A stretch of DNA of 38,228 bases from an uncultured SAR86 cluster bacterium (GTDB lineage Bacteria; Pseudomonadota; Gammaproteobacteria; Magnimaribacterales; D2472), in NCBI GenBank assembly GCA_902624425.1, contig CACNXK010000007.1, positions 1 to 38,228 on the forward strand. Direction: 5' to 3'. The notes below the pieces were generated by a model. The model made no database searches. It saw nothing but the letters and a program-made list of their open reading frames with translations, and was not told the origin of the DNA. Below, piece by piece: positions 23,916 to 30,871 of this stretch (the first letter of the stretch is position 1; the number at the start of each line of letters is the position of its first letter). The translations under genes were made by a program, and so were the position numbers.

Positions 23916-25274
23916 CTATTTAGGCGTAAATTTTATCGGCATTTCTTGAATAGCGTGAACAAAATTATTCGGTGCTACTTTCCATTCACCATTCATTTCA
24001 AAATCAGGGAATCTAGTAAGAAATTGTGAATAAAATTCTCTCAACTGCATTAAAGCAACAGGTTTTCCTAAACAAGTATGCCTGCCGATACCAAATGCTA
24101 GATGTTTATCAGCATTTTCTCTAAGAATATTAAAAGTATCCGGATCCTCAAAGACTTCAGGATCCCTATTAGCCGCGCCATACCACAATGAAATCTTTTC
24201 ATAGGGTCCAATCTTTTGTCCATTTATTTCTGTTTCTTCCAAAGAAGTTCTTCGCATATGAATTACTGGAGAAACACATCTTACTGTCTCATTTATAAAA
24301 TTTGGAAGATGGTCTAAGTTATTAATTAATAGCTCTTTCTGATCTTGATTATCATGCAGCAACTTGATACCACCGCTCATAGTATTTCTAGTAGTATCAT
24401 TTCCTGCAAAAATTATTAATAGCCATGATCCATCTAAAAATTCTTGTGACAATTCCTCGCCTTCAATTTTTGCATTGGCTATTGCGCTTAATAGATCGTT
24501 TTTAGGATTTTTTCTCTTGTCATGCAAAATAAATTTTCCATAATCAAACATTTCATCGACCATAGCATTAAAAAGATTAATCATTTCTGGATCAGGCGAA
24601 GAATCAGTGACACCTTCATTTTGTTGTTTGATTTGCTCAACTGCAAAGTATTGAGCTAATTCCAAAAACTCCATCCAAGAAACAAGCTTTTGTCTATCAG
24701 CTTCAGGAATTCCCAAGATTTCAGATAAAGTATAAATAGGCAGTTGCTGAGAAACTTCACTTACCAAGTTACACTCACCCATTGGAGCTATTTGGTCTAA
24801 AAGTTGTCCTACCTTAAAGGTAACTTTTTTTTGCAAATCCTCAACGAAGCCTGGTTTAAAAAAAGGCATATGTTCTTTTCTAAGCCCGATATGCATTTCA
24901 CCATCAAGATTAAGCATGTGATCAATGGTTGATTTGAATAGTCTGGGATGTCTATTTTCTTCAGATCCTTGAGTCAACATATTCCCAGTTGCATATTGCG
25001 AAGAGAATATTTTGGGATTCATTGATACATATTTTATATCTTCATGTCTTGTTAATACCCAATAACCGGGTTCGGGGTCTGTAGGCATTGGATCGTGAAA
25101 ATATACTGGCGCGTTATCTCGAAGTTCTTTATATAAATTTGTAGGTTGGCCTTTTGTAAAGAGATCTAAATCATTCAGTGACTCACTTGCTTTGTAAGAA
25201 GAGTTATTAGGAAAGGCAGGATCGTTGATCTTATTTTTTAGAACTTCATCTGATAAAACGAAACCTGTACTCAT
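23916..25274 (-). CDS. Cytochrome P450 monooxygenase
   Basis: 452 residues from the ATG at 25274; this start lies four bases after the upstream stop, whereas the longer frame would overlap it. P450 signatures: I-helix A290-G-N-D-T-T295, K-helix E329-T-V-R332, and heme loop F-G-I-G-R-H-T-C401-L-G. It is soluble, without a membrane anchor, so it is a class I bacterial P450 needing ferredoxin and a reductase; neither is seen in the window. Segments such as A-N-R-D-P-E-V-F and H-L-A-F-G recall the CYP124/125/142 and linalool-hydroxylase groups that oxidise steroids and terpenoids. That resemblance is from memory of the family and moderate. Confidence 0.95.
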   Translation of the reverse strand: MSTGFVLSDEVLKNKINDPAFPNNSSYKASESLNDLDLFTKGQPTNLYKELRDNAPVYFHDPMPTDPEPGYWVLTRHEDIKYVSMNPKIFSSQYATGNMLTQGSEENRHPRLFKSTIDHMLNLDGEMHIGLRKEHMPFFKPGFVEDLQKKVTFKVGQLLDQIAPMGECNLVSEVSQQLPIYTLSEILGIPEADRQKLVSWMEFLELAQYFAVEQIKQQNEGVTDSSPDPEMINLFNAMVDEMFDYGKFILHDKRKNPKNDLLSAIANAKIEGEELSQEFLDGSWLLIIFAGNDTTRNTMSGGIKLLHDNQDQKELLINNLDHLPNFINETVRCVSPVIHMRRTSLEETEINGQKIGPYEKISLWYGAANRDPEVFEDPDTFNILRENADKHLAFGIGRHTCLGKPVALMQLREFYSQFLTRFPDFEMNGEWKVAPNNFVHAIQEMPIKFTPK

Positions 25275-25278
25275 TTTT

Positions 25279-25722
25279 TTATAACCATCTTCTGACTTTT
25301 GATGTGTATTCCTCCCAATCATCAAATTTTTCTTGCATGGCTCGTTCCTCAGGCATTATTTGGAAGAAAGTAATATAGAGGACGAACAAGACCAATAAAC
25401 AAATTGTGAGCTTTGCACCAAAGATAATGCCAAACCCTAAAAGCATTATGCTCATTCCGAGATACATTGGATTTCGGGTATATTTGAAGGGACCAATTAT
25501 GGCAAGTTTAGAGGCTTGTGAAGGGTCCATTGGATTGATTGTGGTTTCTAATTGCTTAAAAACTCTCGCAGCTGAAATTAAAACTGCTAAGCCGGAGACT
25601 ACTATTAAGATTCCAACTGGTAGCTGATATTCAAAACTAAACGGTTCAATGAGTCTGTTTGATAAGCTGATTAAAAAAATAAAAATCAACGTAACAATTG
25701 GTGGTGGTATTTTTGTTTCCAT
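25279..25722 (-). CDS. Isoprenylcysteine methyltransferase-like (ICMT/PEMT) membrane protein
   Basis: 147 residues with three to four membrane helices. The C-terminal half shows the shared ICMT/PEMT/NnrU core: G-P-F-K-Y-T-R-N-P-M-Y-L-G, then E-E-R-A-M-Q-E-K-F-D-D-W-E-E-Y-T-S-K-V-R-R-W. Bacterial relatives are S-adenosylmethionine-dependent methyltransferases of lipidic or unknown substrates. The ATG at 25722 was chosen over a TTG seven codons earlier. The gene is immediately before the P450 gene, four bases apart, so the two likely act in one pathway. Confidence 0.82.
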   Translation of the reverse strand: METKIPPPIVTLIFIFLISLSNRLIEPFSFEYQLPVGILIVVSGLAVLISAARVFKQLETTINPMDPSQASKLAIIGPFKYTRNPMYLGMSIMLLGFGIIFGAKLTICLLVLFVLYITFFQIMPEERAMQEKFDDWEEYTSKVRRWL

Positions 25723-25769
25723 GCAAAAAATTATATCAATCAAAACTAAAAATGCTAATAAACATATAT

Positions 25770-26390
25770 TTAGCCATGTGTGACGGTTGAAGAAGCCGCT
25801 GCAGCTTCATCCTCTAATTGCTGATTTAGCGATGAAATTGATGAAACAAAAGATACGCCATTGCCCAGATATGCAGTAACACCTTTTACATTAAACTTTT
25901 CAGTAAGCTCTTCATCTAATGCACTATCTCCTGTTTCAATATCAATTTTGCGGATTTCTTTTTCAGAGAAAGCTATTAATGTCTTACCGACATAAATAAT
26001 TTCAAATTTTTCAAAGGAGAGAAATCTTTTCTGCTTGATGTTTTTTTTAAAAATTATTGTTCCTGTCTCACAACAAAGTTTTGTAAAATCTACAGCACCA
26101 GATTTAAAAATTAAATTTTTACCTACAAAGATTGGTTGGAAATAAATATTCCAGCCGCATAGAAAATCATATCTATATCTCCATAATAAGTTGCCTGAGC
26201 TTTCGCTAAAACAGCTTATATTTTTTGTCCCTGCCCAATTTTGATGAATAACCAAGAGAAAATCTTCGTACTGAGCAATGGCTTTTGGTGTTTGTCCATT
26301 AGGTAAATCTGCAACCCACAAAGATTCGTGTGTATCCAAATTGTACTTTACAACAGAATTCTTCTTCCCAAAAATCCCTATCTTTTCCAT
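25770..26390 (-). CDS. Short PQQ-propeller-like protein, unknown role
   Basis: 206 residues without a signal peptide. The chain shows repeated beta-propeller blade pieces: V-V-K-Y-N-L-D-T-H-E-S-L-W near the start, S-G-N-L-L-W-R-Y in the middle, E-T-G-T-I-I-F-K, and I-R-K-I-D-I-E-T-G-D. This is the pattern of PQQ-like (WD-like) repeats. Only three or four blades fit, too few for a closed eight-bladed enzyme, and the lack of a leader suggests a cytoplasmic location. The C-terminal tail is alanine/serine-rich. It starts three bases after the DUF4345-like gene. I cannot assign a function. Confidence 0.6.
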   Translation of the reverse strand: MEKIGIFGKKNSVVKYNLDTHESLWVADLPNGQTPKAIAQYEDFLLVIHQNWAGTKNISCFSESSGNLLWRYRYDFLCGWNIYFQPIFVGKNLIFKSGAVDFTKLCCETGTIIFKKNIKQKRFLSFEKFEIIYVGKTLIAFSEKEIRKIDIETGDSALDEELTEKFNVKGVTAYLGNGVSFVSSISSLNQQLEDEAAAASSTVTHG

Positions 26391-26393
26391 TGG

Positions 26394-26774
26394 TTAGGAA
26401 AAACTGTTTTCTTTTCGTTTTACTAAAAAGAGCAAAAATCCTGCTAATACTAATTCGACTAAGATCTTGTCAGTTGATAAAGCTGCATCATGAAATACAA
26501 ATGCAACTAATCTTGAAACAGCTGCAAACCCAAATAAGGCAATTGGCGTATATAACCAAACTTTATTCTTTTTAATAGCCGCACAAAGAGTAAAAACACC
26601 AACAACAAGAAAGAAACTTGCAAGATCTCCAATTTGCGTACTGAGGCCGTGTCCTGAGAGCAAGCTCATACCTAAACCTGCTGCAGCTGAAGTTGGATCA
26701 ACCAACCACTGAAGACCCATCAATAAGAAAAGAAAACCTATTACATAGGTAAGAATATTAAATAATTTGTCCAT
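26394..26774 (-). CDS. DUF4345-like small membrane protein
   Basis: 126 residues, four predicted helices. After helix 1 the loop contains W-L-V-D-P-T-S-A-A-A-G-L-G. Helix 2 starts I-G-D-L-A-S-F-F-L-V-V-G-V, and helix 3 contains S-R-L-V-A-F-V-F-H-D. The layout matches DUF4345 and the gene at 18838, so they are probably distant paralogues. Function unknown. It begins 20 bases after the 3' end of tRNA-Leu and is followed after three bases by the propeller-like gene, so it opens the lower half of the minus-strand block. Confidence 0.65.
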   Translation of the reverse strand: MDKLFNILTYVIGFLFLLMGLQWLVDPTSAAAGLGMSLLSGHGLSTQIGDLASFFLVVGVFTLCAAIKKNKVWLYTPIALFGFAAVSRLVAFVFHDAALSTDKILVELVLAGFLLFLVKRKENSFS

Positions 26775-26794
26775 AATTTTATTATATTACAAAT

Positions 26795-26879
26795 TGGTAG
26801 GGATGGAGGGAGTCGAACCCCCACGCCTTGCGGCACTTGGTTCTAAGCCAAGCATGTCTACCAGTTCCATCACATCCCC
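26795..26879 (-). tRNA. tRNA-Leu(UAG)
   Basis: 85 bases including encoded CCA. Acceptor GGGGATG pairs with CATCCCT (one G-U), anticodon stem CTTGG/CCAAG encloses CTTAGAA with anticodon TAG, a long class II variable arm (GCCGCAAGGC) is present, and the T arm is GGGGG-TTCGACT-CCCTC. It decodes CUN leucine codons. It sits between the haloalkane dehalogenase stop (28 bases upstream) and the DUF4345-like start. Confidence 0.96.
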
Positions 26880-26907
26880 GGGGTAGAAGAATTATATATT
26901 ATCTTAC

Positions 26908-27792
26908 TTAGATTGATAGGATTGTTTGTGCAATTAGCTCTGGCTGATTTTCTTGAGAAAAGTGTCCTGCATCGATTATTTGATGATGCATATCTTTGGC
27001 ACCAGGGATCTTTTCTATGAAAAATTTTTCTCCACCTATAAAAGCCATATCGTGCTCACCAAAAAGAGTAATGGTAGGTTTATCAAAGCTTCTAAGGACT
27101 TCCCATGCTTGTATATTTTCTTGAACTTGGGGATGTTCTTTGGTTATTGGGACTAAAGTAGGAAAAACTCTTGGTCCTGCTTTATATGAATCATCAGGAA
27201 ATGGAGCATTATATGCTGCTATTTCAGCTTCACTAAGTTGTTTTAGACTTCCTTGATTTACTATCTTTCCGCAGTCAAAGTCTTCTACATTTTGGCTAAA
27301 ATCCAGCCACTGCATAAAACCCTCAGTTGCTCCGCTACCAACAGGAAGGCCTGAGTTTGATACTACTAATCCTTCATATAAATCTGGATATTTTGTTAAT
27401 AACCTAAGACCGATGAGGCCACCCCAATCTTGCGCAAAAAAAATGATGTTTTTTAAATCGAGTTTCTTTATTAATGTCTCAACCCAAATGATATGGTTTG
27501 CATAAGAATAATCCTCTCTTGATGAGGGCTTATCTGATTTTCCAAATCCAATTAGATCAGGAGCAATGACTCTTTTGCCATTAGAAACTAAGATAGGGAT
27601 AATTTTTCTATATAGGTATGACCACGTTGGTTCACCATGCATTAAAAGAACAACTTCCTCAGATTCATGATTTTCATCAAGATAATGCATCCTTAAAGTC
27701 TGATTATCATGATCTATGTCAATATAATTTGGCTCAAAAGGATAACCTTCTAAATTATTAAAACATTCATCAGGAGTTCTCAGAATTTTCAT
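26908..27792 (-). CDS. Haloalkane dehalogenase, DhlA-like (HLD-I)
   Basis: 294 residues, alpha/beta-hydrolase fold. The enzyme hydrolyses carbon-halogen bonds to an alcohol plus halide. Catalytic set: nucleophile D122 in A-Q-D-W-G-G, acid D248 in G-E-H-D-M-A-F, base H277 in D-A-G-H-F. Halide-holding residues: W123 next to the nucleophile, plus a tryptophan in the cap segment G-F-M-Q-W, which aligns with the second halide tryptophan of DhlA. H-G-E-P-T-W-S-Y-L-Y-R-K and A-P-F-P-D-D-S-Y-K-A-G are shared with DhlA. These features set it apart from generic epoxide hydrolases. It starts one base after the GST gene stop. Confidence 0.92.
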   Translation of the reverse strand: MKILRTPDECFNNLEGYPFEPNYIDIDHDNQTLRMHYLDENHESEEVVLLMHGEPTWSYLYRKIIPILVSNGKRVIAPDLIGFGKSDKPSSREDYSYANHIIWVETLIKKLDLKNIIFFAQDWGGLIGLRLLTKYPDLYEGLVVSNSGLPVGSGATEGFMQWLDFSQNVEDFDCGKIVNQGSLKQLSEAEIAAYNAPFPDDSYKAGPRVFPTLVPITKEHPQVQENIQAWEVLRSFDKPTITLFGEHDMAFIGGEKFFIEKIPGAKDMHHQIIDAGHFSQENQPELIAQTILSI

Positions 27793-27793
27793 G

Positions 27794-28849
27794 TCAGCTA
27801 TTTAGCAATCTTTCACAACCTGAACCATCGAGTATCTCTAACACCTTCGCCCTATCCTCTTCAGAGAGACTTTCAAATTCTTCTCTTATCCACTTTAAGC
27901 ACTTAGCCTGGTATGGAAAAGCTTTTTGACTCCATACAACACCATCTATTTCCGTTTCCCAAGTTTCATCTCCATTTTCTAATGCTTTGGCATTTGCTAT
28001 CAATGCTGGAGCATAAACTTTACCGATTTCTGCAAAAAGCTCTTTTAGACTACTTGGAATAGAGTCAAGATCCAACCACTCTTTATTCTCAATCTTTAAA
28101 CCTGATAAATCCTCCATTGAGTTTATCCAAGCAACTGTTCTCTTAGATATTTCATGAGCTATATTCCTAGATGTTGGGTCGAATCCAATTAATTGCGTAA
28201 GCTGACCGAATATCGCGAAATCTGCAGAGCTTGGTTTTTGTCCCAGAATGAATGGACTATTAGCAAGATGTTTTTCCATAATTGACAGAAAACGTTTATA
28301 GCTTTCTTCAATTACCGGTGCTGTATTATCGTTAGAGCCAACAACCCACAATCTTTCAATCTGTCTTGGTCCTATATAATCACTGAATTGTTTCCAATGC
28401 TCATCTGGCAAGCTTGCATTATGATTAAGAGGTAACAAATAAGCTGCGTTTTGAGCATCCTCTTTAAAATGCCATCGATAATGGAACATATATTTTGTAA
28501 CCCATTCATCTCCAAAATCTTCCAATAAAAAGTTTAGAAAAGACAGAACTGAATTCTTTGGTATTACACTCCTTTCTAAGTACTCCTTTTCAAAGCGTCT
28601 TATAATCGGCGTAGAGTCAGTAACTGCAACCATATCACCATCTTCATTGGGAAGGATGAATGTAGGGAGTAAGGCTGGTTTTGGTTTTTCAATATTGAGT
28701 TCTGCAAAAATCTCATTGCTATCGAGGATAGTACCTGGATCACCCCAAATAATTTCATAGTTTATGTGTCTATATCTCAACAATGAAATCATTTTTCTTG
28801 TATACGGAGATGGAGGTGCTCCAATTAGAGTAATTCTCTCGGACTTCAT
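27794..28849 (-). CDS. Glutathione S-transferase family protein
   Basis: 351 residues, longer than typical GSTs (about 220). The N-terminal thioredoxin-like domain contains P-P-S-P-Y-T-R-K near the active site, then L-P-T-F-I-L-P with the cis-proline, and T-D-S-T-P-I-I binding the gamma-glutamyl group. The C-terminal helical domain includes F-I-L-G-Q-K-P-S-S-A-D-F-A-I-F-G-Q-L, a clear GST fingerprint. About 100 residues beyond the usual length follow and form a helical extension. It lies three bases after a small membrane protein and one base before the dehalogenase gene. Conjugation or isomerisation of a hydrophobic electrophile is the likely chemistry; the serine in S-P-Y may be catalytic. 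Confidence 0.87.
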   Translation of the reverse strand: MKSERITLIGAPPSPYTRKMISLLRYRHINYEIIWGDPGTILDSNEIFAELNIEKPKPALLPTFILPNEDGDMVAVTDSTPIIRRFEKEYLERSVIPKNSVLSFLNFLLEDFGDEWVTKYMFHYRWHFKEDAQNAAYLLPLNHNASLPDEHWKQFSDYIGPRQIERLWVVGSNDNTAPVIEESYKRFLSIMEKHLANSPFILGQKPSSADFAIFGQLTQLIGFDPTSRNIAHEISKRTVAWINSMEDLSGLKIENKEWLDLDSIPSSLKELFAEIGKVYAPALIANAKALENGDETWETEIDGVVWSQKAFPYQAKCLKWIREEFESLSEEDRAKVLEILDGSGCERLLNS

Positions 28850-28852
28850 TTT

Positions 28853-29065
28853 TTAAAGAACTCCTAAAAGATTGAGTGCTAAAAAAATACTCAAAAAAGT
28901 AAGTGCTAGAAAAATATAGAATTCATTCATTCTATTAAAATTGTATGCATTATAGGTCATGCCAGAAAGAATAATTGGAAGGACAACGATGAAAATGCTG
29001 CCAGCCAATATTATAAGTGGGATAAATGCTAATAATGTAAGCGCCTGCAGAAAATATCTATTCAT
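28853..29065 (-). CDS. Small membrane protein of unknown function
   Basis: 70 residues, almost entirely hydrophobic, with two to three membrane helices and a short polar loop N-A-Y-N-F-N-R-M-N-E-F. I recognise no family. It overlaps the upstream coiled-coil gene by eight bases and precedes the GST gene by three, which supports real translation and cofunction. ORF reality rests mainly on this tight packing. Confidence 0.6.
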   Translation of the reverse strand: MNRYFLQALTLLAFIPLIILAGSIFIVVLPIILSGMTYNAYNFNRMNEFYIFLALTFLSIFLALNLLGVL

Positions 29066-29669
29066 CTACAACATCATCGTTATTTATAGAGTTTTGTATT
29101 TCAAGTAATATCTGGTTGTTTTGTGTTCTATATGCTTCGAGTGCCTGAACTGACTCCTCAATAAAAAGAATTTGCCTCTTAAGAGATCTTATTTCCGTCT
29201 CTGACTGATTAACAGTTCCGGATAAGTCAGGCATATTCTCAATTGACTGTGAAAGATTATTTAACTCTGTATTTATAGAGGCAATAGCATCATCAATCTC
29301 TCTATCAGTTTTATTATATTTTTGAATGAGTTCATTTAAACTTTTGGTAAGTTTTTCAATATTAACCTTATTTCTTTTGTTGCTTAGATCCCAAAGTTTT
29401 CTTATTTCTTTATCTAAAAACTGAAGCTCTGCGCCTACTTCAATCAATGAATCTGAGTTAACTTCATCGAGCATAAGCAACTGATCTTCAATTTTGGATA
29501 ATCTCTCATCTAATGATGCTGATGTTGAATCAATTTTAGTGCTTGTTTGTTCAGACCTAAGAAGTAAGAAAAGAACTGAACCAAGGATTGCAGCAAAGAT
29601 CATTCCTAACATCAAACTGCTATTTTTTTGTGGTTTAAAATTAATACTATCTTCTCTGCTAACTTTCAT
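29058..29669 (-). CDS. Membrane-anchored coiled-coil protein
   Basis: 203 residues. A polar N-terminus (about 18 residues), one membrane helix (L-M-L-G-M-I-F-A-A-I-L-G), then a long heptad-rich region to the end: S-L-D-E-R-L-S-K-I-E-D-Q-L, I-E-K-L-T-K-S-L-N-E-L-I, I-R-S-L-K-R-Q-I-L-F-I-E-E. The motif I-R-K-L-W-D-L-S-N-K-R-N interrupts the coils and recalls conserved hypothetical proteins of gammaproteobacteria. Topology is probably N-in with a periplasmic coil. It opens the operon with the small membrane protein, GST and dehalogenase; whether it is functionally linked is unclear. Confidence 0.75.
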   Translation of the reverse strand: MKVSREDSINFKPQKNSSLMLGMIFAAILGSVLFLLLRSEQTSTKIDSTSASLDERLSKIEDQLLMLDEVNSDSLIEVGAELQFLDKEIRKLWDLSNKRNKVNIEKLTKSLNELIQKYNKTDREIDDAIASINTELNNLSQSIENMPDLSGTVNQSETEIRSLKRQILFIEESVQALEAYRTQNNQILLEIQNSINNDDVVDE

Positions 29670-29747
29670 AAGTTAATTTATATATTTTTTTAAAAGTAAT
29701 ATAATTTACTATCTTTGTAAAAGTATATTTTAACTGAAAAAAAAATT

Positions 29748-30863
29748 ATGAATCTAGATTTCTCAGATGATCAAAAACTTCTCCAAGAAGAAGCTAAAAA
29801 ATTTCTTACTAAGGAAGATGCTCTAAAGATAAATAGAGCAGTAATGGATAGTGATAAAACCTTCGATCAAGGGCTTTGGGATAAGATTGTAGAGCTTGGA
29901 TGGACTGGTATAAGAATTCCAGAAGAGTATCAGGGGCTTGGACTTTCTCATTTAGAACTTTGTGTAATTGCTGAAGAGCTTGGAAGACAGCTTGCGCCAG
30001 TACCCTTTTCTTCTTCGGTATATTTGTTTACAGAGGCTTTAATAGAATTTGGCAGTGAGCAACAAAAAAATTCAATACTTCCAAAATTAGTTAGCGGCGA
30101 TGTTATCGGAACTCTTGCAATTGCAGAAACAAATTCAGCTCCAAATAAAGACAATATTTTAGTAGAGCTCAAGGATGGAAAACTTTCTGGAACTAAGATC
30201 GCTGTTCCTGACGCAGAAGTAGCAACTCATGCAGTTGTAGTTGCAAAGAATGGTGATAGTGTCTCCTTATGCGTTGTAGATTTAAATTCAAATGATGTTG
30301 AGATTAATGTCCAAAGAAATATCGATGAAAGCAGAGGTTATTATTCTGTATCTTTTAATGATGTTGATGCTGAAATTATTGGTGATGAGGATTCAGGTTG
30401 GTCAAACCTCGAAAAAATTATGGACCATGGGGCAGTTTTATTCTCTTTTGAGCAAATAGGTGGTGCTCAAGCAAGTCTAGATATGGCAAATACTTATGCT
30501 AAAGAAAGATATGCGTTTGGAAGACCTATAGGATCTTTTCAATCTATGAAACATAAATTGGCTGATATGTATGTAGCTCTTACCTTAGCCAAATCAAATT
30601 CTTTTTATGGAGCATGGGCTTTATCTTCAAATGCTGCCGAACTTCCGACAGCTGCTGCGACAGCCAGAGTATCTGCAACCAAAGCTTTCCAGCTATGTTC
30701 ACAAGAAAATATTCAAACTCATGGCGGTAATGGCTTCACATGGGAATATGATTGTCATATGTTCTACAAAAGATCAAAAGTACTTTCACTTAACTTGGGT
30801 TCGCTTCCGTCATGGCGCGAAAAACTTATTAAAAGCTTAGAACAAGCAAACGTTAAACTATAG
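29748..30863 (+). CDS. Acyl-CoA dehydrogenase, smaller subunit-type
   Basis: 371 residues in the acyl-CoA dehydrogenase fold: N-terminal helical domain (M-N-L-D-F-S-D-D-Q-K-L-L), beta domain, and C-terminal helices with R-Y-A-F-G-R-P-I-G-S-F-Q-S-M-K-H-K-L-A-D-M and Q-T-H-G-G-N-G-F-T-W-E-Y-D. The usual Y-E-G-T segment with the catalytic glutamate is missing; the chain ends soon after H-M-F-Y-K-R-S-K. This is typical of one partner in the two-gene acyl-CoA dehydrogenases known from steroid side-chain degradation in actinobacteria. No clear ribosome binding site precedes the ATG. The second subunit gene follows after eight bases. Confidence 0.9.
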   Translation: MNLDFSDDQKLLQEEAKKFLTKEDALKINRAVMDSDKTFDQGLWDKIVELGWTGIRIPEEYQGLGLSHLELCVIAEELGRQLAPVPFSSSVYLFTEALIEFGSEQQKNSILPKLVSGDVIGTLAIAETNSAPNKDNILVELKDGKLSGTKIAVPDAEVATHAVVVAKNGDSVSLCVVDLNSNDVEINVQRNIDESRGYYSVSFNDVDAEIIGDEDSGWSNLEKIMDHGAVLFSFEQIGGAQASLDMANTYAKERYAFGRPIGSFQSMKHKLADMYVALTLAKSNSFYGAWALSSNAAELPTAAATARVSATKAFQLCSQENIQTHGGNGFTWEYDCHMFYKRSKVLSLNLGSLPSWREKLIKSLEQANVKL

Positions 30864-30871
30864 GAGAAAAA

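Noticed and set aside
13528-26879. tRNA genes as attachment sites bounding a genomic island
   Set aside because: Both tRNA genes are intact, no integrase is present, and I found no repeat of their 3' ends elsewhere in the window.
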